Part shown: one piece after another, positions 16,325 through 24,016 of the stretch
Position numbering within the stretch: the first letter of the stretch is position 1
Layout of the letters: each line of letters begins with the position of its first letter
Source of the DNA: VRUB01 sp046758085
Lineage (GTDB): Bacteria > Pseudomonadota > Gammaproteobacteria > Acidiferrobacterales > SPGG2
Assembly: GCA_046758085.1 (NCBI GenBank)
Contig: JBHHZP010000043.1
Coordinates: 1-25,396 of the forward strand
DNA length: 25,396 bases
Direction of reading: 5' to 3'
Notes under the pieces: model-generated
Told to the model about the DNA's origin: nothing
The model's database searches: none
What the model saw: only the letters and a program-made list of their open reading frames with translations
Translations under genes and position numbers: made by a program

Positions 16325-16377
16325 AGTGCCGCGTTTGTTTGAATTATCTGCACTGATCAGTCGTTAGAGGAAAACTT

Positions 16378-17619
16378 ATGGGCAAAGCTCTGGACGGAGT
16401 GCGCATCCTGGACATGACCCACGTGCAATCCGGGCCGACTTGTACCCAGCTGCTCGCTTGGTTCGGCGCCGACGTGATCAAGGTAGAGCGCCCGGGGGTG
16501 GGGGACGCGACGCGCAGTCAGCTGCGTGACATCCCCGATGTCGACAGCCTTTACTTCACGCTGCTCAATCACAACAAGCGCAGCCTCACACTCAACACCA
16601 AGAGCGAGCACGGCAAACAGATCTTTACCGAGCTCATCAGGCGTTGCGACGTCATGGTGGAGAACTTCGCCCCGGGCGCGCTCGACCGCATGGGATTCAC
16701 CTGGGAACGGATCCAGGAGCTCAACCCGCGCATGATTTACGCTTCGGTGAAAGGATTCGGGCCGGGACCGTACGAGGACTGCAAGGTCTACGAGAACGTG
16801 GCGCAGTGCACGGGCGGCGCCGCGAGCACCACCGGTTTTGACGACGGCCCGCCGCTGGTGACTGGCGCCCAGATCGGCGACACCGGTACCGGTTTGAATG
16901 TCGCGATCGGCATCCTGGCGGCACTGTTCCAGCGCGAGAAGACAGGACGCGGACAGCGCGTAACCTGTGCTATGCAGGATGGCGTGCTGAATCTGTGCCG
17001 TGTCAAGATGCGCGACCAGCAGCGCCTCAAGCACGGCCCGCTCAAGGAGTACCCGCAGTATCCCAATGGCAGCTTCGGTGACGCGGTGCCGCGCGCCGGT
17101 AACGCCTCCGGCGGCGGCCAGCCAGGCTGGGTGCTGCAGTGTGCGCCGGGCGGTCCCAACGATTACATCTACGTCATCATCCAGCCACAGGGCTGGGAAC
17201 CGCTGATGAAGGTGATTGGGCGTGAAGATCTCATCGAGCACCCCGACTGGGCTACACCCCAGGCCAGGCTGCCGAAGCTCGATCAGTGCTTCGCACTAAT
17301 CGAGGAGTGGACCAAGACCAAGGACAAGTTCGAGGTCATGAATACGCTCAACCCGCTGAACGTGCCGTGCGGACCAATCCTGTCCATGAAGGAGCTGGCC
17401 GCGGAGCCTTCGCTGCGGGCGACTGGCACCGTGGTCGAGGTGGACCACCCGACCCGGGGTCCGTACCTGACCGTCGGCAATCCCATCAAGCTCTCCGACT
17501 CGCCATCGGAGGTGATGCGCTCGCCCCTGCTGGGGGAGCACACCGAGGAAATTCTGCGCGAGGTCGCGGGCTACGACGACAACGAAATTGCCGCGGCGCG
17601 CGACGAGGGCGCCATTTAA
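16378..17619 (+). CDS. frc: Formyl-CoA:oxalate CoA-transferase (class III CoA-transferase)
   Basis: A 413-residue class III CoA-transferase (Oxalobacter Frc is 428). It would move CoA from formyl-CoA to oxalate or another acid, releasing formate. It matches Oxalobacter Frc along its whole length from memory: THVQSGPxCTQ, VDSLYFT...NKRS, VMVENFxPGALDRMGFTWE, KVYENVAQCxGGAAxTTGF, the catalytic Asp168 (IGDTGTG), the Gly-rich active-site loop GNASGGGQPGW, and PCGPILSMKELA. Residue 48 is Gln, where Oxalobacter Frc has Trp; I recall E. coli YfdW also having Gln there, so specificity may resemble YfdW. AGAGGA lies about seven bases before the ATG. It follows the lyase by 105 bases and precedes the formyltransferase by 36. 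Confidence 0.93.
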   Translation: MGKALDGVRILDMTHVQSGPTCTQLLAWFGADVIKVERPGVGDATRSQLRDIPDVDSLYFTLLNHNKRSLTLNTKSEHGKQIFTELIRRCDVMVENFAPGALDRMGFTWERIQELNPRMIYASVKGFGPGPYEDCKVYENVAQCTGGAASTTGFDDGPPLVTGAQIGDTGTGLNVAIGILAALFQREKTGRGQRVTCAMQDGVLNLCRVKMRDQQRLKHGPLKEYPQYPNGSFGDAVPRAGNASGGGQPGWVLQCAPGGPNDYIYVIIQPQGWEPLMKVIGREDLIEHPDWATPQARLPKLDQCFALIEEWTKTKDKFEVMNTLNPLNVPCGPILSMKELAAEPSLRATGTVVEVDHPTRGPYLTVGNPIKLSDSPSEVMRSPLLGEHTEEILREVAGYDDNEIAAARDEGAI

Positions 17620-17655
17620 GCTCGCGCGCGGTTTCACCATGAGAGGAAAGGAGTT

Positions 17656-18570
17656 ATGCGAATCATCGTGAATGGACAGCAGGCCTACGGGCAAGCCGTC
17701 CTCGAAGCGCTGCTGGAGCGCGGCGAAGAGGTAGTGGGTGTATACACCGCGCCCGACAAGGAAGGCCGCAGGACCGACCCTTTGAAAGAGTACGCCCTGT
17801 CCAAAGACCTGCCGGTATTTCAGCCGGCCTCGTTCAAGAACAAAGAGGTTTGGGATCAGATGGCGTCGCTCAAGCCCGACCTGGGCGTCATGGCCTATGT
17901 TATATTATTGGTACCGGAGGAAGCCCTGAACATACCGACTCACGGGACCATCCAGTACCACCCCTCGCTGTTGCCCAGGCATCGTGGGCCGAGCTCCATC
18001 AACTGGCCCATCATACAGGGGGAGAAGACAACCGGGCTGAGCATCTTCTGGCCGGACAACGGCCTCGATACCGGCCCCATCCTGCTGCAGAAAGAAGTCG
18101 AAATCAGTGAGGACGATACCTTGGGCAGCGTGTATTTCGACAAGCTCTTTCCGCTCGGTGTTGAGGCAATGATGGAGGCGGTCGATCTCGTGCGCGACGG
18201 CAAGGCACCTAAAATTCCGCAGGACCACTCGCAGGCGACCTACGAGAGCTGGTGCAGAAAGCCCGATGTGGAGATCGATTGGAGCAAGCCGGTGGATGAG
18301 GTTTTTAACCTGATTCGCGGCGCCAACCCCCAGCCCGGTGCCTGGACGACGTTCAACGGCAAGAAGCTCGACATTTATGATTGCGTTAAGGTTTCCGAGG
18401 CGGGCGGTGGGCCTGGTGAGGTGTCGAATTTGGGCGAGACAAATTTTCGAATCGCCGCCAGCGGCGGGCAGATCCAGGTGAAACGGGTTCGACCGGAAGG
18501 TGGCAAGAAGATGACCGCAGGGGAGTTCGCGCAAGCCGGCGAACTTACCGACGGCGCCCGTCTGGGCTAA
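17656..18570 (+). CDS. Stand-alone 10-formyltetrahydrofolate hydrolase-like formyltransferase
   Basis: A 304-residue protein of the formyltransferase fold plus C-terminal OB-like domain. It aligns, from memory, with the N-terminal hydrolase domain of the animal 10-formyl-THF dehydrogenase ALDH1L1, without the aldehyde dehydrogenase part: GVYTAPDKEG, YHPSLLPRHRG (101-111), SSINW, FWPDNGLDTGPILLQKE (131-147), GKAPKIPQ, ATYE and IRGANPQPGAWT. Catalytic His102 and Asp138 are present. The Asn two residues before the His that Fmt and GART enzymes use is Gln100 here; ALDH1L1 also lacks Asn there. It would release formate from 10-formyl-THF or, given its place between frc and fhs, move a formyl group between CoA and THF (inference). 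A strong AAAGGAG precedes the ATG. It is not the housekeeping methionyl-tRNA formyltransferase, judging by motifs and neighbours. Confidence 0.82.
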   Translation: MRIIVNGQQAYGQAVLEALLERGEEVVGVYTAPDKEGRRTDPLKEYALSKDLPVFQPASFKNKEVWDQMASLKPDLGVMAYVILLVPEEALNIPTHGTIQYHPSLLPRHRGPSSINWPIIQGEKTTGLSIFWPDNGLDTGPILLQKEVEISEDDTLGSVYFDKLFPLGVEAMMEAVDLVRDGKAPKIPQDHSQATYESWCRKPDVEIDWSKPVDEVFNLIRGANPQPGAWTTFNGKKLDIYDCVKVSEAGGGPGEVSNLGETNFRIAASGGQIQVKRVRPEGGKKMTAGEFAQAGELTDGARLG

Positions 18571-18619
18571 CAAGCACAGACGGGCGACCGGTTCCAAAAA
18601 ACAACAGGAATTCACTCCC

Positions 18620-20308
18620 ATGAGCTCAAGCAGTACCCCCAAGAGCGATATCGAGATTGCCCGTGAAGCGAATATCAAACCCATCTCCGAAATCGGCGAA
18701 CGCCTTGCGATCCCGAGCGACGCACTGCTGCCCTATGGCCACACCAAGGCCAAGGTCAACTTCGACTTTATTCGGTCCATCCAGAACCGGCCCAGCGGCA
18801 AGCTCGTCCTGGTGACGGCGATTACGCCGACACCTGCGGGCGAGGGCAAGACCACCACATCGGTCGGGTTGGGCGACGCTCTCAACCGAATCGGCAAGCA
18901 GGCCATGGTCTGCTTGCGCGAGCCGAGCCTGGGTCCCTGCTTTGGCGTCAAGGGCGGTGCGGCCGGTGGCGGCTGTGCCCAGGTCGTGCCGATGGAGGAC
19001 ATTAACCTGCACTTTACCGGCGATCTCCACGCCATCGGCACGGCGCACAATCTGCTCTCCGCGTTGGTTGACAATCATGTTTACTGGGGCAATCAGCTGG
19101 GGTTGGACTCGCGGCGAATAACCTGGCGTCGGGTACTGGACTTGAACGAACGCGCCTTGCGCAGCACCGTCGTTTCGCTTGGCGGGATCGGAAACGGCTA
19201 TCCGCGCGAAGACGGTTTCGACATCACCGTCGCCTCCGAGGTGATGGCCATTTTTTGTCTGGCAACGGATCTGTCGGACCTGGAAAAACGTCTGGCCAAT
19301 ATTCTGGTGGGCTACACTCGCGACAGGAAACCGGTCCACGCGCGCGACCTCAAGGGCGCGGGCCCCATGAGCGTACTGTTGAAGGACGCATTGATGCCGA
19401 ACCTGGTGCAGACGCTGGAAAACAACCCGGCATTCGTGCACGGCGGACCGTTTGCCAACATTGCCCACGGCTGCAACTCGGTCATGGCTACGAGCACCGC
19501 ACTCAAGCTGTCAGATTATGTGGTGACGGAGGCGGGTTTCGGTGCTGACCTGGGCGCCGAGAAATTCTTCGATATCAAGTGCCGCAAGGCGGGACTTAAG
19601 CCCGATGCGGTGGTGATCGTTGCCAGCGTGCGCGCGTTGAAAATGCACGGCGGCGTGGCCAAGAATGAGCTTGGTAAAGAAAATGTCGAGGCTGTCAAGA
19701 CAGGCTGTGCGAATCTGGCGCGCCATGTGCGCAACGTCAAGGGCTTTGGCGTGCCGGTGGTGGTGGCGATCAACCGGTTCAGCGCCGATACCGATGCCGA
19801 GATCCAGGCGATACGCGAGGCGAGTGGAGAGCACGGCGCGCAGTCCGTGGAGTGCACCCACTGGGCCGATGGCGGCGCCGGCGCGGAGGCGCTGGCGCAG
19901 AATGTCGTCAAGCTGGTGGAGAGCGGCGCAGTCGACTTCAAGCCGCTTTACCCCGATGATATGTCGTTGTGGGACAAGGCGCGCACGGTCGCCACGCGTG
20001 TGTACGGGGCGGACGACATCACCGGCGAGCAGAAGGTGCGCAATCAGTTCAAGCAACTGCAAGAAGCAGGCTATGGCCATTTTCCAGTTTGCATGGCCAA
20101 GACGCAATACAGCTTTTCCGCCGACCCCAACCTCAAAGGCGCACCGAGCGGATTCAATGTGGCAATCCGCGAGGTGCGGTTATCGGCCGGCGCCGAGTTC
20201 CTTGTGGTCGTCTGCGGTGAGATCATGACCATGCCGGGGCTGCCGCGTGTGCCTGCCGCGAATCGCATCTACATCAACAACGACGGCCAGATCGAGGGGC
20301 TGTTCTGA
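18620..20308 (+). CDS. fhs: Formate-tetrahydrofolate ligase (10-formyl-THF synthetase)
   Basis: A 562-residue FTHFS, the usual length for the family. It makes 10-formyl-THF from formate, THF and ATP, and it is reversible. The P-loop TPTPAGEGKTT (69-79) and the substrate regions REPSLGPCFGVKGGAAGGG, HFTGDLHAI, FVHGGPFANIAHG, ALKMHGG and GEIMTMPGLP are all intact. AGGAA lies about eight bases before the ATG. It is the last gene of the lyase-frc-formyltransferase-fhs run and follows the formyltransferase by 49 bases. It connects formate from Frc and FDH to the one-carbon pool, or runs in reverse to make ATP from 10-formyl-THF. Confidence 0.96.
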   Translation: MSSSSTPKSDIEIAREANIKPISEIGERLAIPSDALLPYGHTKAKVNFDFIRSIQNRPSGKLVLVTAITPTPAGEGKTTTSVGLGDALNRIGKQAMVCLREPSLGPCFGVKGGAAGGGCAQVVPMEDINLHFTGDLHAIGTAHNLLSALVDNHVYWGNQLGLDSRRITWRRVLDLNERALRSTVVSLGGIGNGYPREDGFDITVASEVMAIFCLATDLSDLEKRLANILVGYTRDRKPVHARDLKGAGPMSVLLKDALMPNLVQTLENNPAFVHGGPFANIAHGCNSVMATSTALKLSDYVVTEAGFGADLGAEKFFDIKCRKAGLKPDAVVIVASVRALKMHGGVAKNELGKENVEAVKTGCANLARHVRNVKGFGVPVVVAINRFSADTDAEIQAIREASGEHGAQSVECTHWADGGAGAEALAQNVVKLVESGAVDFKPLYPDDMSLWDKARTVATRVYGADDITGEQKVRNQFKQLQEAGYGHFPVCMAKTQYSFSADPNLKGAPSGFNVAIREVRLSAGAEFLVVVCGEIMTMPGLPRVPAANRIYINNDGQIEGLF

Positions 20309-20334
20309 CGCCGCGCGCAGCCGATCCCACCCGC

Positions 20335-20376
20335 TTGACTCAGATCAATGTCAGTGATGGATGCATCCTGATAAGT
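20335..20376 (+). promoter_or_regulatory. FNR/Anr-like box and class II promoter of the usp gene
   Basis: TTGAC-TCAG-ATCAA (20335-20348) matches the FNR/Anr/Dnr consensus TTGAT-N4-ATCAA at 9 of 10 fixed positions. GATAAG (20370-20375) is a good -10 candidate at the distance expected when the box is centred near -41.5. Transcription would begin about 20382, just before an AGGGG ribosome site for the ATG at 20399. This points to oxygen-limitation control of the stress protein. Confidence 0.62.
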
Positions 20377-20398
20377 TGTAACCACTAGGGGCACGTAA

Positions 20399-21250
20399 AT
20401 GGCGATAAAGAAAATATTGGTGCCGTTGGGAAGCAATGCGCGCAACCAGGTGGTGCTGGAGACGGCGCTCGCTGCGGCACAGCGCTTCGGAGCGCATCTG
20501 GAGGTGCTCTACATCCGCCCTGACCCGCGCGTTGCCGTACCCTACGCGACCCTGGGTATGTCCGGCAGCATGAAGAAGACGATAATGGAATCGGCGCGGC
20601 AGCGCGCAAATGAGCAAGCCGCGAAGACCCGCGCCGCATTCGAGAAGTTTTGCGGCAAGCACGGCATACCGATATTCAAGCGGCCACCCGCAGGGGCACC
20701 GGTGTCAGCCTCCTGGCGCGAGGGAGTGGGCAACCAAAGCGACGTCGTTGCGCAGCATGGTTTGTATGCCGACTTGATCGTTGTGCCGCGGCCGCCTGCC
20801 GCATCCGCGGCAGCGGAGATGCTGGAGGCCGCATTACTGCAAACCGGACAACCGGTCCTAATTGTACCGCCGCAGTCGCAGGAATGTGTCGCCAGCAAGA
20901 TTGCGATTGGCTGGAACGCCAGCGCGGAAGCAGCGCGTGCTGTCGCCGCGGCGATGCCCTGTCTCACTGTGGCCGATGCCGTGACGATCCTGATCTCGCC
21001 GAAGCGGGCAGCGAGCGCGAAAGACCTGGCCGATCATTTGGTATCGCATGGTGTAAAGGCATCCGTGCGTCAGTTCCGTGTCGGCACGCGCTCGGTTGGC
21101 GAGACGCTGTTGGCTGAAGCCCGCGCGCTCAAGGCCGATCTCCTCGTCATTGGCGGGTACAGCCACGTGCGCGCACGCGAGCTGCTGTTCGGCGGTGTGA
21201 CAAGCCATATTCTAGCCGCTGCCGAAATACCGGTATTGATGGCGCATTAA
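20399..21250 (+). CDS. Universal stress protein with two tandem Usp domains
   Basis: A 283-residue cytoplasmic protein with two Usp domains. The first opens with KKILVPLGSNARNQ and spans about 1-160. The second starts near 165 (KIAIGWNASAEAARAV) and ends with DLLVIGGYSHVRARELLFGGVTSHIL, close to the ATP-binding G-2x-G-9x-G(S/T) pattern. The first domain has a degenerate version of that motif. Usp proteins are induced by starvation, redox or oxygen stress. An FNR-like box lies 51-64 bases upstream, so expression is probably raised under low oxygen. It follows fhs by 90 bases but has its own promoter candidate. The specific role is not known. Confidence 0.9.
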   Translation: MAIKKILVPLGSNARNQVVLETALAAAQRFGAHLEVLYIRPDPRVAVPYATLGMSGSMKKTIMESARQRANEQAAKTRAAFEKFCGKHGIPIFKRPPAGAPVSASWREGVGNQSDVVAQHGLYADLIVVPRPPAASAAAEMLEAALLQTGQPVLIVPPQSQECVASKIAIGWNASAEAARAVAAAMPCLTVADAVTILISPKRAASAKDLADHLVSHGVKASVRQFRVGTRSVGETLLAEARALKADLLVIGGYSHVRARELLFGGVTSHILAAAEIPVLMAH

Positions 21251-21252
21251 TT

Positions 21253-21336
21253 CAGTAGCGAGTATCGAGTTGCGAGTAGCGAGGGCTTCGAGGTTTCGGC
21301 GTTTGTTTTTTCCGAGCCACTCGCTACTAGCTACTG
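21253..21336. repeat. Inverted repeat built of TAGCGAG-type heptamers
   Basis: The left arm (21253-21283) contains four successive 7-mers, TAGCGAG, TATCGAG, TTGCGAG, TAGCGAG. The right arm (21320-21336) reads CTCGCTACTAGCTACTG, their approximate complement. The arms are separated by about 36 bases with a short T-run (21306-21311). It lies exactly between convergent genes. The right arm encodes the last codons and stop of the quinone oxidoreductase, suggesting it arrived after the gene. It may work as a bidirectional terminator or be a dispersed extragenic repeat. Confidence 0.6.
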
Positions 21337-22313
21337 ACTTTAAGTACAATCTTTCCAAAATGTTTGCTCGCCTCCATCATCTCGTGGGCTTTGGCGACCT
21401 CATCGAGCGCAAAGGTGGCGGAAATGAGCGGCGCGATGGTGCCATCGGCTAACTTCGGCACAATCGTTTTGGCGAACTCTGCCGTAATTTTTCCCTTTTG
21501 TGCGACGGGGCGCGAGCGCAGCACGGAACCGATAATGCGCTGACGTTTGACCATCATCAGCGCCAGGTTCAGCTCGGCCTTGGCGCCGCCGATTACGCCT
21601 ATAATCACGAGTCTGCCTTCGACTGCGAGCGCCGTCATGTTTGGCGCCAGATACTTCGCACCCACATGATCCAGGATCAGGTTGACACCCTGCCCACCGG
21701 TGTAGCCCTTGATCTCCTCGGCAAAGTCTTGCTCCCGGTAGTTAATGACCAGGTGGGCACCAAGCTCCTTGACGCGCTCGATCTTGTGCGCTGACGCGGT
21801 CACAATGATCTTTGCATTAGGTGTCAGCGTCTGGCAAAGCTGAATTGCGGCCGTGTTCACGCCACCACCGCCACCGTGCAGCAGTGCGCTTTCGCCGTCC
21901 TTGAAATTGCCGATCATGAATATATTGAGGAAAGCGGTGATGTAGGTTTCGCAGATGCATGCGGCCTGCTCGAAGCTCATGGAGTCGGGGATGGGGATCA
22001 GGTGGGCGGCATAGGCCAAGGCGAACTCCGCATAGCTTCCGCCTGCGACCAGGCCCATGACGCGATCACCGATCTTCCATCCGTTCACGCCGGGTCCGAT
22101 TTGCTCGATCGTGCCGGCTACCTCCAGACCGAGAATGTCGGACTCGCCCTTTGGCGGTGGATAGTGCCCTTGTCGCTGGATGATGTCAGGGCGATTGACC
22201 GAGGTTGCCATCACTTTCACCAGCACCTGATCCTCGCCAGGCGACGGCCTCGGTACCTCGCCGATTGCCAGCACCTCTCGTCCGCCGAGTCCGTTGAGCA
22301 GCACCGCTTTCAT
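21327..22313 (-). CDS. NAD(P)H:quinone oxidoreductase, zinc-independent MDR family (PIG3-like)
   Basis: A 328-residue medium-chain reductase. The start MKAVLLNGLGGREVL (ATG 22313) gives the family N-terminus; an in-frame ATG 18 bases upstream is possible but has no ribosome site. It has NRPDIIQRQGHYPPPKGESDILGLEVAG, the NADPH-binding Gly-rich turn LLHGGGGGVNTAAIQL, and the C-terminal HFGKIVLKV. No zinc-ligand Cys cluster is present. PIG3-type enzymes reduce quinones in a one-electron reaction using NADPH. It lies 127 bases after the PanE-like gene on the same strand; no functional link to the acid pathway is visible. The last codons fall inside an inverted repeat. Confidence 0.88.
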   Translation of the reverse strand: MKAVLLNGLGGREVLAIGEVPRPSPGEDQVLVKVMATSVNRPDIIQRQGHYPPPKGESDILGLEVAGTIEQIGPGVNGWKIGDRVMGLVAGGSYAEFALAYAAHLIPIPDSMSFEQAACICETYITAFLNIFMIGNFKDGESALLHGGGGGVNTAAIQLCQTLTPNAKIIVTASAHKIERVKELGAHLVINYREQDFAEEIKGYTGGQGVNLILDHVGAKYLAPNMTALAVEGRLVIIGVIGGAKAELNLALMMVKRQRIIGSVLRSRPVAQKGKITAEFAKTIVPKLADGTIAPLISATFALDEVAKAHEMMEASKHFGKIVLKVSS

Positions 22314-22379
22314 TTTGAAATACGCTCTCATGTAGAAGCCGCTGCGGTTTTAACACAACGGGGGTCCATTGATAAGATG

Positions 22380-22415
22380 CCGGGCTTGCAGCGGGGAGCG
22401 CCGCCTGCAGCCCGG
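22380..22415. terminator. Long hairpin downstream of the PanE-like gene
   Basis: CCGGGCTTGCAG (22380-22391) pairs with CTGCAGCCCGG (22405-22415) over 11 pairs with one bulge. It is 26 bases past the stop of the PanE-like gene on the - strand and before the quinone oxidoreductase start. There is no clear U-run on either side, so it may attenuate rather than end transcription. Confidence 0.4.
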
Positions 22416-22440
22416 AGAGGGCGTGCGGCGTTCGTTTTGT

Positions 22441-23496
22441 CTAGACTGCTTGGGCGACGCGCGGGAGCATCGCGGCAGCGGTGTCGCGGTTGAGCGCTTG
22501 CGCCGCGATACGTACTTCTTCCGCTTGTATCGTTTTGGCGAGCAGCTTCACGCAGGCGTACACCGCGCTCAGGTAGGGCGTTGGGGTCTGGGTCAGCTCG
22601 CCCAGCTCCACGACCGCCCCGATCAAGGCGTTCGCCTCCACCGCCTTGCCGGACTCGACGTCCTGGAGCATGGAGGTCTTGTGCTTGCCGACTTTCTCGG
22701 CCCCGGCGATGCGCTTCTCCAGCGGCATACGGAACGTTATCCCCAGCTTGTTGGCGATCGCCTGCGCCTCGGTCATCATCATGGCGGCGAGCTCGCGGGT
22801 GAGCGGATACTGACAGATGTCAACCAGCGTTGAGTGCGTAAGCGCGCTGATAGGATTGAATGTCAGGTTCCCCCAGGCCTTCAGCCACAGTTCCGAGCGA
22901 ATGTCGGGGAGAATCGGGGATTTGAATCCAGCGTTGACGAGCATGGCCGAGATCGCCCGTACACGCTCCGACTCTGAGCCATCGAGCTCGCCGATAGGGA
23001 AACGGGTGCCTTCGATGTGGCGAATTATCCCTGGCGCGGTGATCTCAGCGGCCGGATAGGCGATACAGCCGATGATCCGGTCGGCTTCGATATTGGCTGC
23101 GATTACGCCACGCGGGTCGACGGCCTTGATCGCGCGGCCATCGAGCGAACCCCCGTGCTTGTGGAAGTACCACCATGGAATCCCGTTTTGGGTGGTCACG
23201 ACGACCGTATCGGACTTGAACAGCGCGCGCAGATCGGCTGCGATCGGCTCGATCTGGTGTGCTTTGACGGCGAGAATCACTACGTCCTGCGGCCCGGCTT
23301 GCGCCAAATCACCGGTGGCCTGGGTGTTGCTCGCCACGTACTCGGTGCCGTCTTGCATGATGAGCTTGAGGCTGTTCTTCTTGATCGCCTCGAGGTGAGC
23401 ACCGCGGGCGATCAGGGTCACGTCCTCACCCGCCAGCGCGAGCTTTGCGCCAAGCATGCCACCGATTGCGCCGGCGCCGACAATACATACTTTCAT
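22441..23496 (-). CDS. PanE/ApbA-family reductase (2-dehydropantoate 2-reductase-like; possible oxalyl-CoA reductase)
   Basis: A 351-residue NADPH-dependent reductase of the ketopantoate reductase family. The ATG at 23496 is chosen over an upstream in-frame ATG because GGGGAG precedes it at a good distance and MKVCIVGAGAIGG is the family start. The Rossmann motif GAGAIGGMLG (7-16), Asn104 in QNGIPWW, and the catalytic Lys206, Asn210 and Asn214 (WLKAWGNLTFNPIS) are present. It is longer than E. coli PanE (303). In Methylobacterium extorquens a PanE-annotated protein, PanE2, is an oxalyl-CoA reductase that makes glyoxylate. Since frc is 5 kb away, this role is plausible, but housekeeping or other 2-oxo acid reduction cannot be excluded. 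Confidence 0.85.
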   Translation of the reverse strand: MKVCIVGAGAIGGMLGAKLALAGEDVTLIARGAHLEAIKKNSLKLIMQDGTEYVASNTQATGDLAQAGPQDVVILAVKAHQIEPIAADLRALFKSDTVVVTTQNGIPWWYFHKHGGSLDGRAIKAVDPRGVIAANIEADRIIGCIAYPAAEITAPGIIRHIEGTRFPIGELDGSESERVRAISAMLVNAGFKSPILPDIRSELWLKAWGNLTFNPISALTHSTLVDICQYPLTRELAAMMMTEAQAIANKLGITFRMPLEKRIAGAEKVGKHKTSMLQDVESGKAVEANALIGAVVELGELTQTPTPYLSAVYACVKLLAKTIQAEEVRIAAQALNRDTAAAMLPRVAQAV

Positions 23497-24016
23497 AATC
23501 CATCTCCCCGCGATATATGTGACCGCAACACCGCTAGAACCCAAGGTTTATGTGCGCCACTGCCGCGCTACGCTGGTTTCACTGCGCCGCCGGGACGAAG
23601 CCGGCCGCGCCGAACTCCTGGGCGCTTTCGATCGACAGGGAAATCTTAGTGACAGCGGGGTATATTACACAAAACAATTATTTCAATATTTAGAATTGGA
23701 ATTTTCAATCATACGCCACCGCGCCGGTATGCGGGTCGCTCATCGCCGTATCGGCTGGGGGGTATCACCGACGGACGGGCAGAATAAATGTTCGGCGCGG
23801 CCAGACGGCGGATCCTGCACTCACTCAGCGCAAGAATCGCGGCGAAAACGAACACGTAGACAATCACCGATGATAGCGGACCGGGGAAAAATGCTGACAC
23901 CGTAGTCACCACCACAGCAGCCGAAAATTTGTCTGAAATCAAGGATCTGCGCGCTCCACAATTCCATTCGGGCCAACACCACCCCGGTGCTGCGCAGCGC
24001 GCAGCGGATGAAACCC
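23497..24016. other. About 520 bases with no convincing gene
   Basis: This stretch separates the PanE-like gene from the second tctA. It includes a distinctly A+T-rich patch (about 23655-23710), likely promoter DNA for the leftward PanE-like gene. Short frames on both strands have no recognisable product; one on the - strand (23709-23942) encodes a hydrophobic N-terminus but starts at TTG with poor support. No repeat or RNA gene is evident. Confidence 0.6.
23659..23686 (-). promoter_or_regulatory. Candidate promoter of the PanE-like gene
   Basis: On the - strand TTGAAA (23681-23686), a 16-base spacer and TATACC (23659-23664) fall in the A+T-rich patch. They lie about 165 bases upstream of the PanE-like start codon. 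The long leader and the presence of other A+T-rich options keep confidence low. Confidence 0.3.

Noticed and set aside
15040..16353. Long open frame (437 codons) antisense to the lyase and transferase leader
   Set aside because: It mirrors the codon bias of the G+C-rich sense gene, has no family motif and overlaps a clear enzyme gene. The same holds for the long + strand frame at 8030-9328 opposite sucD and sucC.
17740..17745. Another GTATAC inside the formyltransferase gene
   Set aside because: It is within coding sequence, has no second half-site 7 bases away and is far from a start codon, so it is taken as chance.
21253..21336. Short CRISPR-like array
   Set aside because: Repeats are 7 bases, contiguous without spacers, and no cas gene is present.
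23709..23942. Small membrane protein on the - strand
   Set aside because: TTG start, poor ribosome site, and a tail that reads as random coding; not enough to call a gene.
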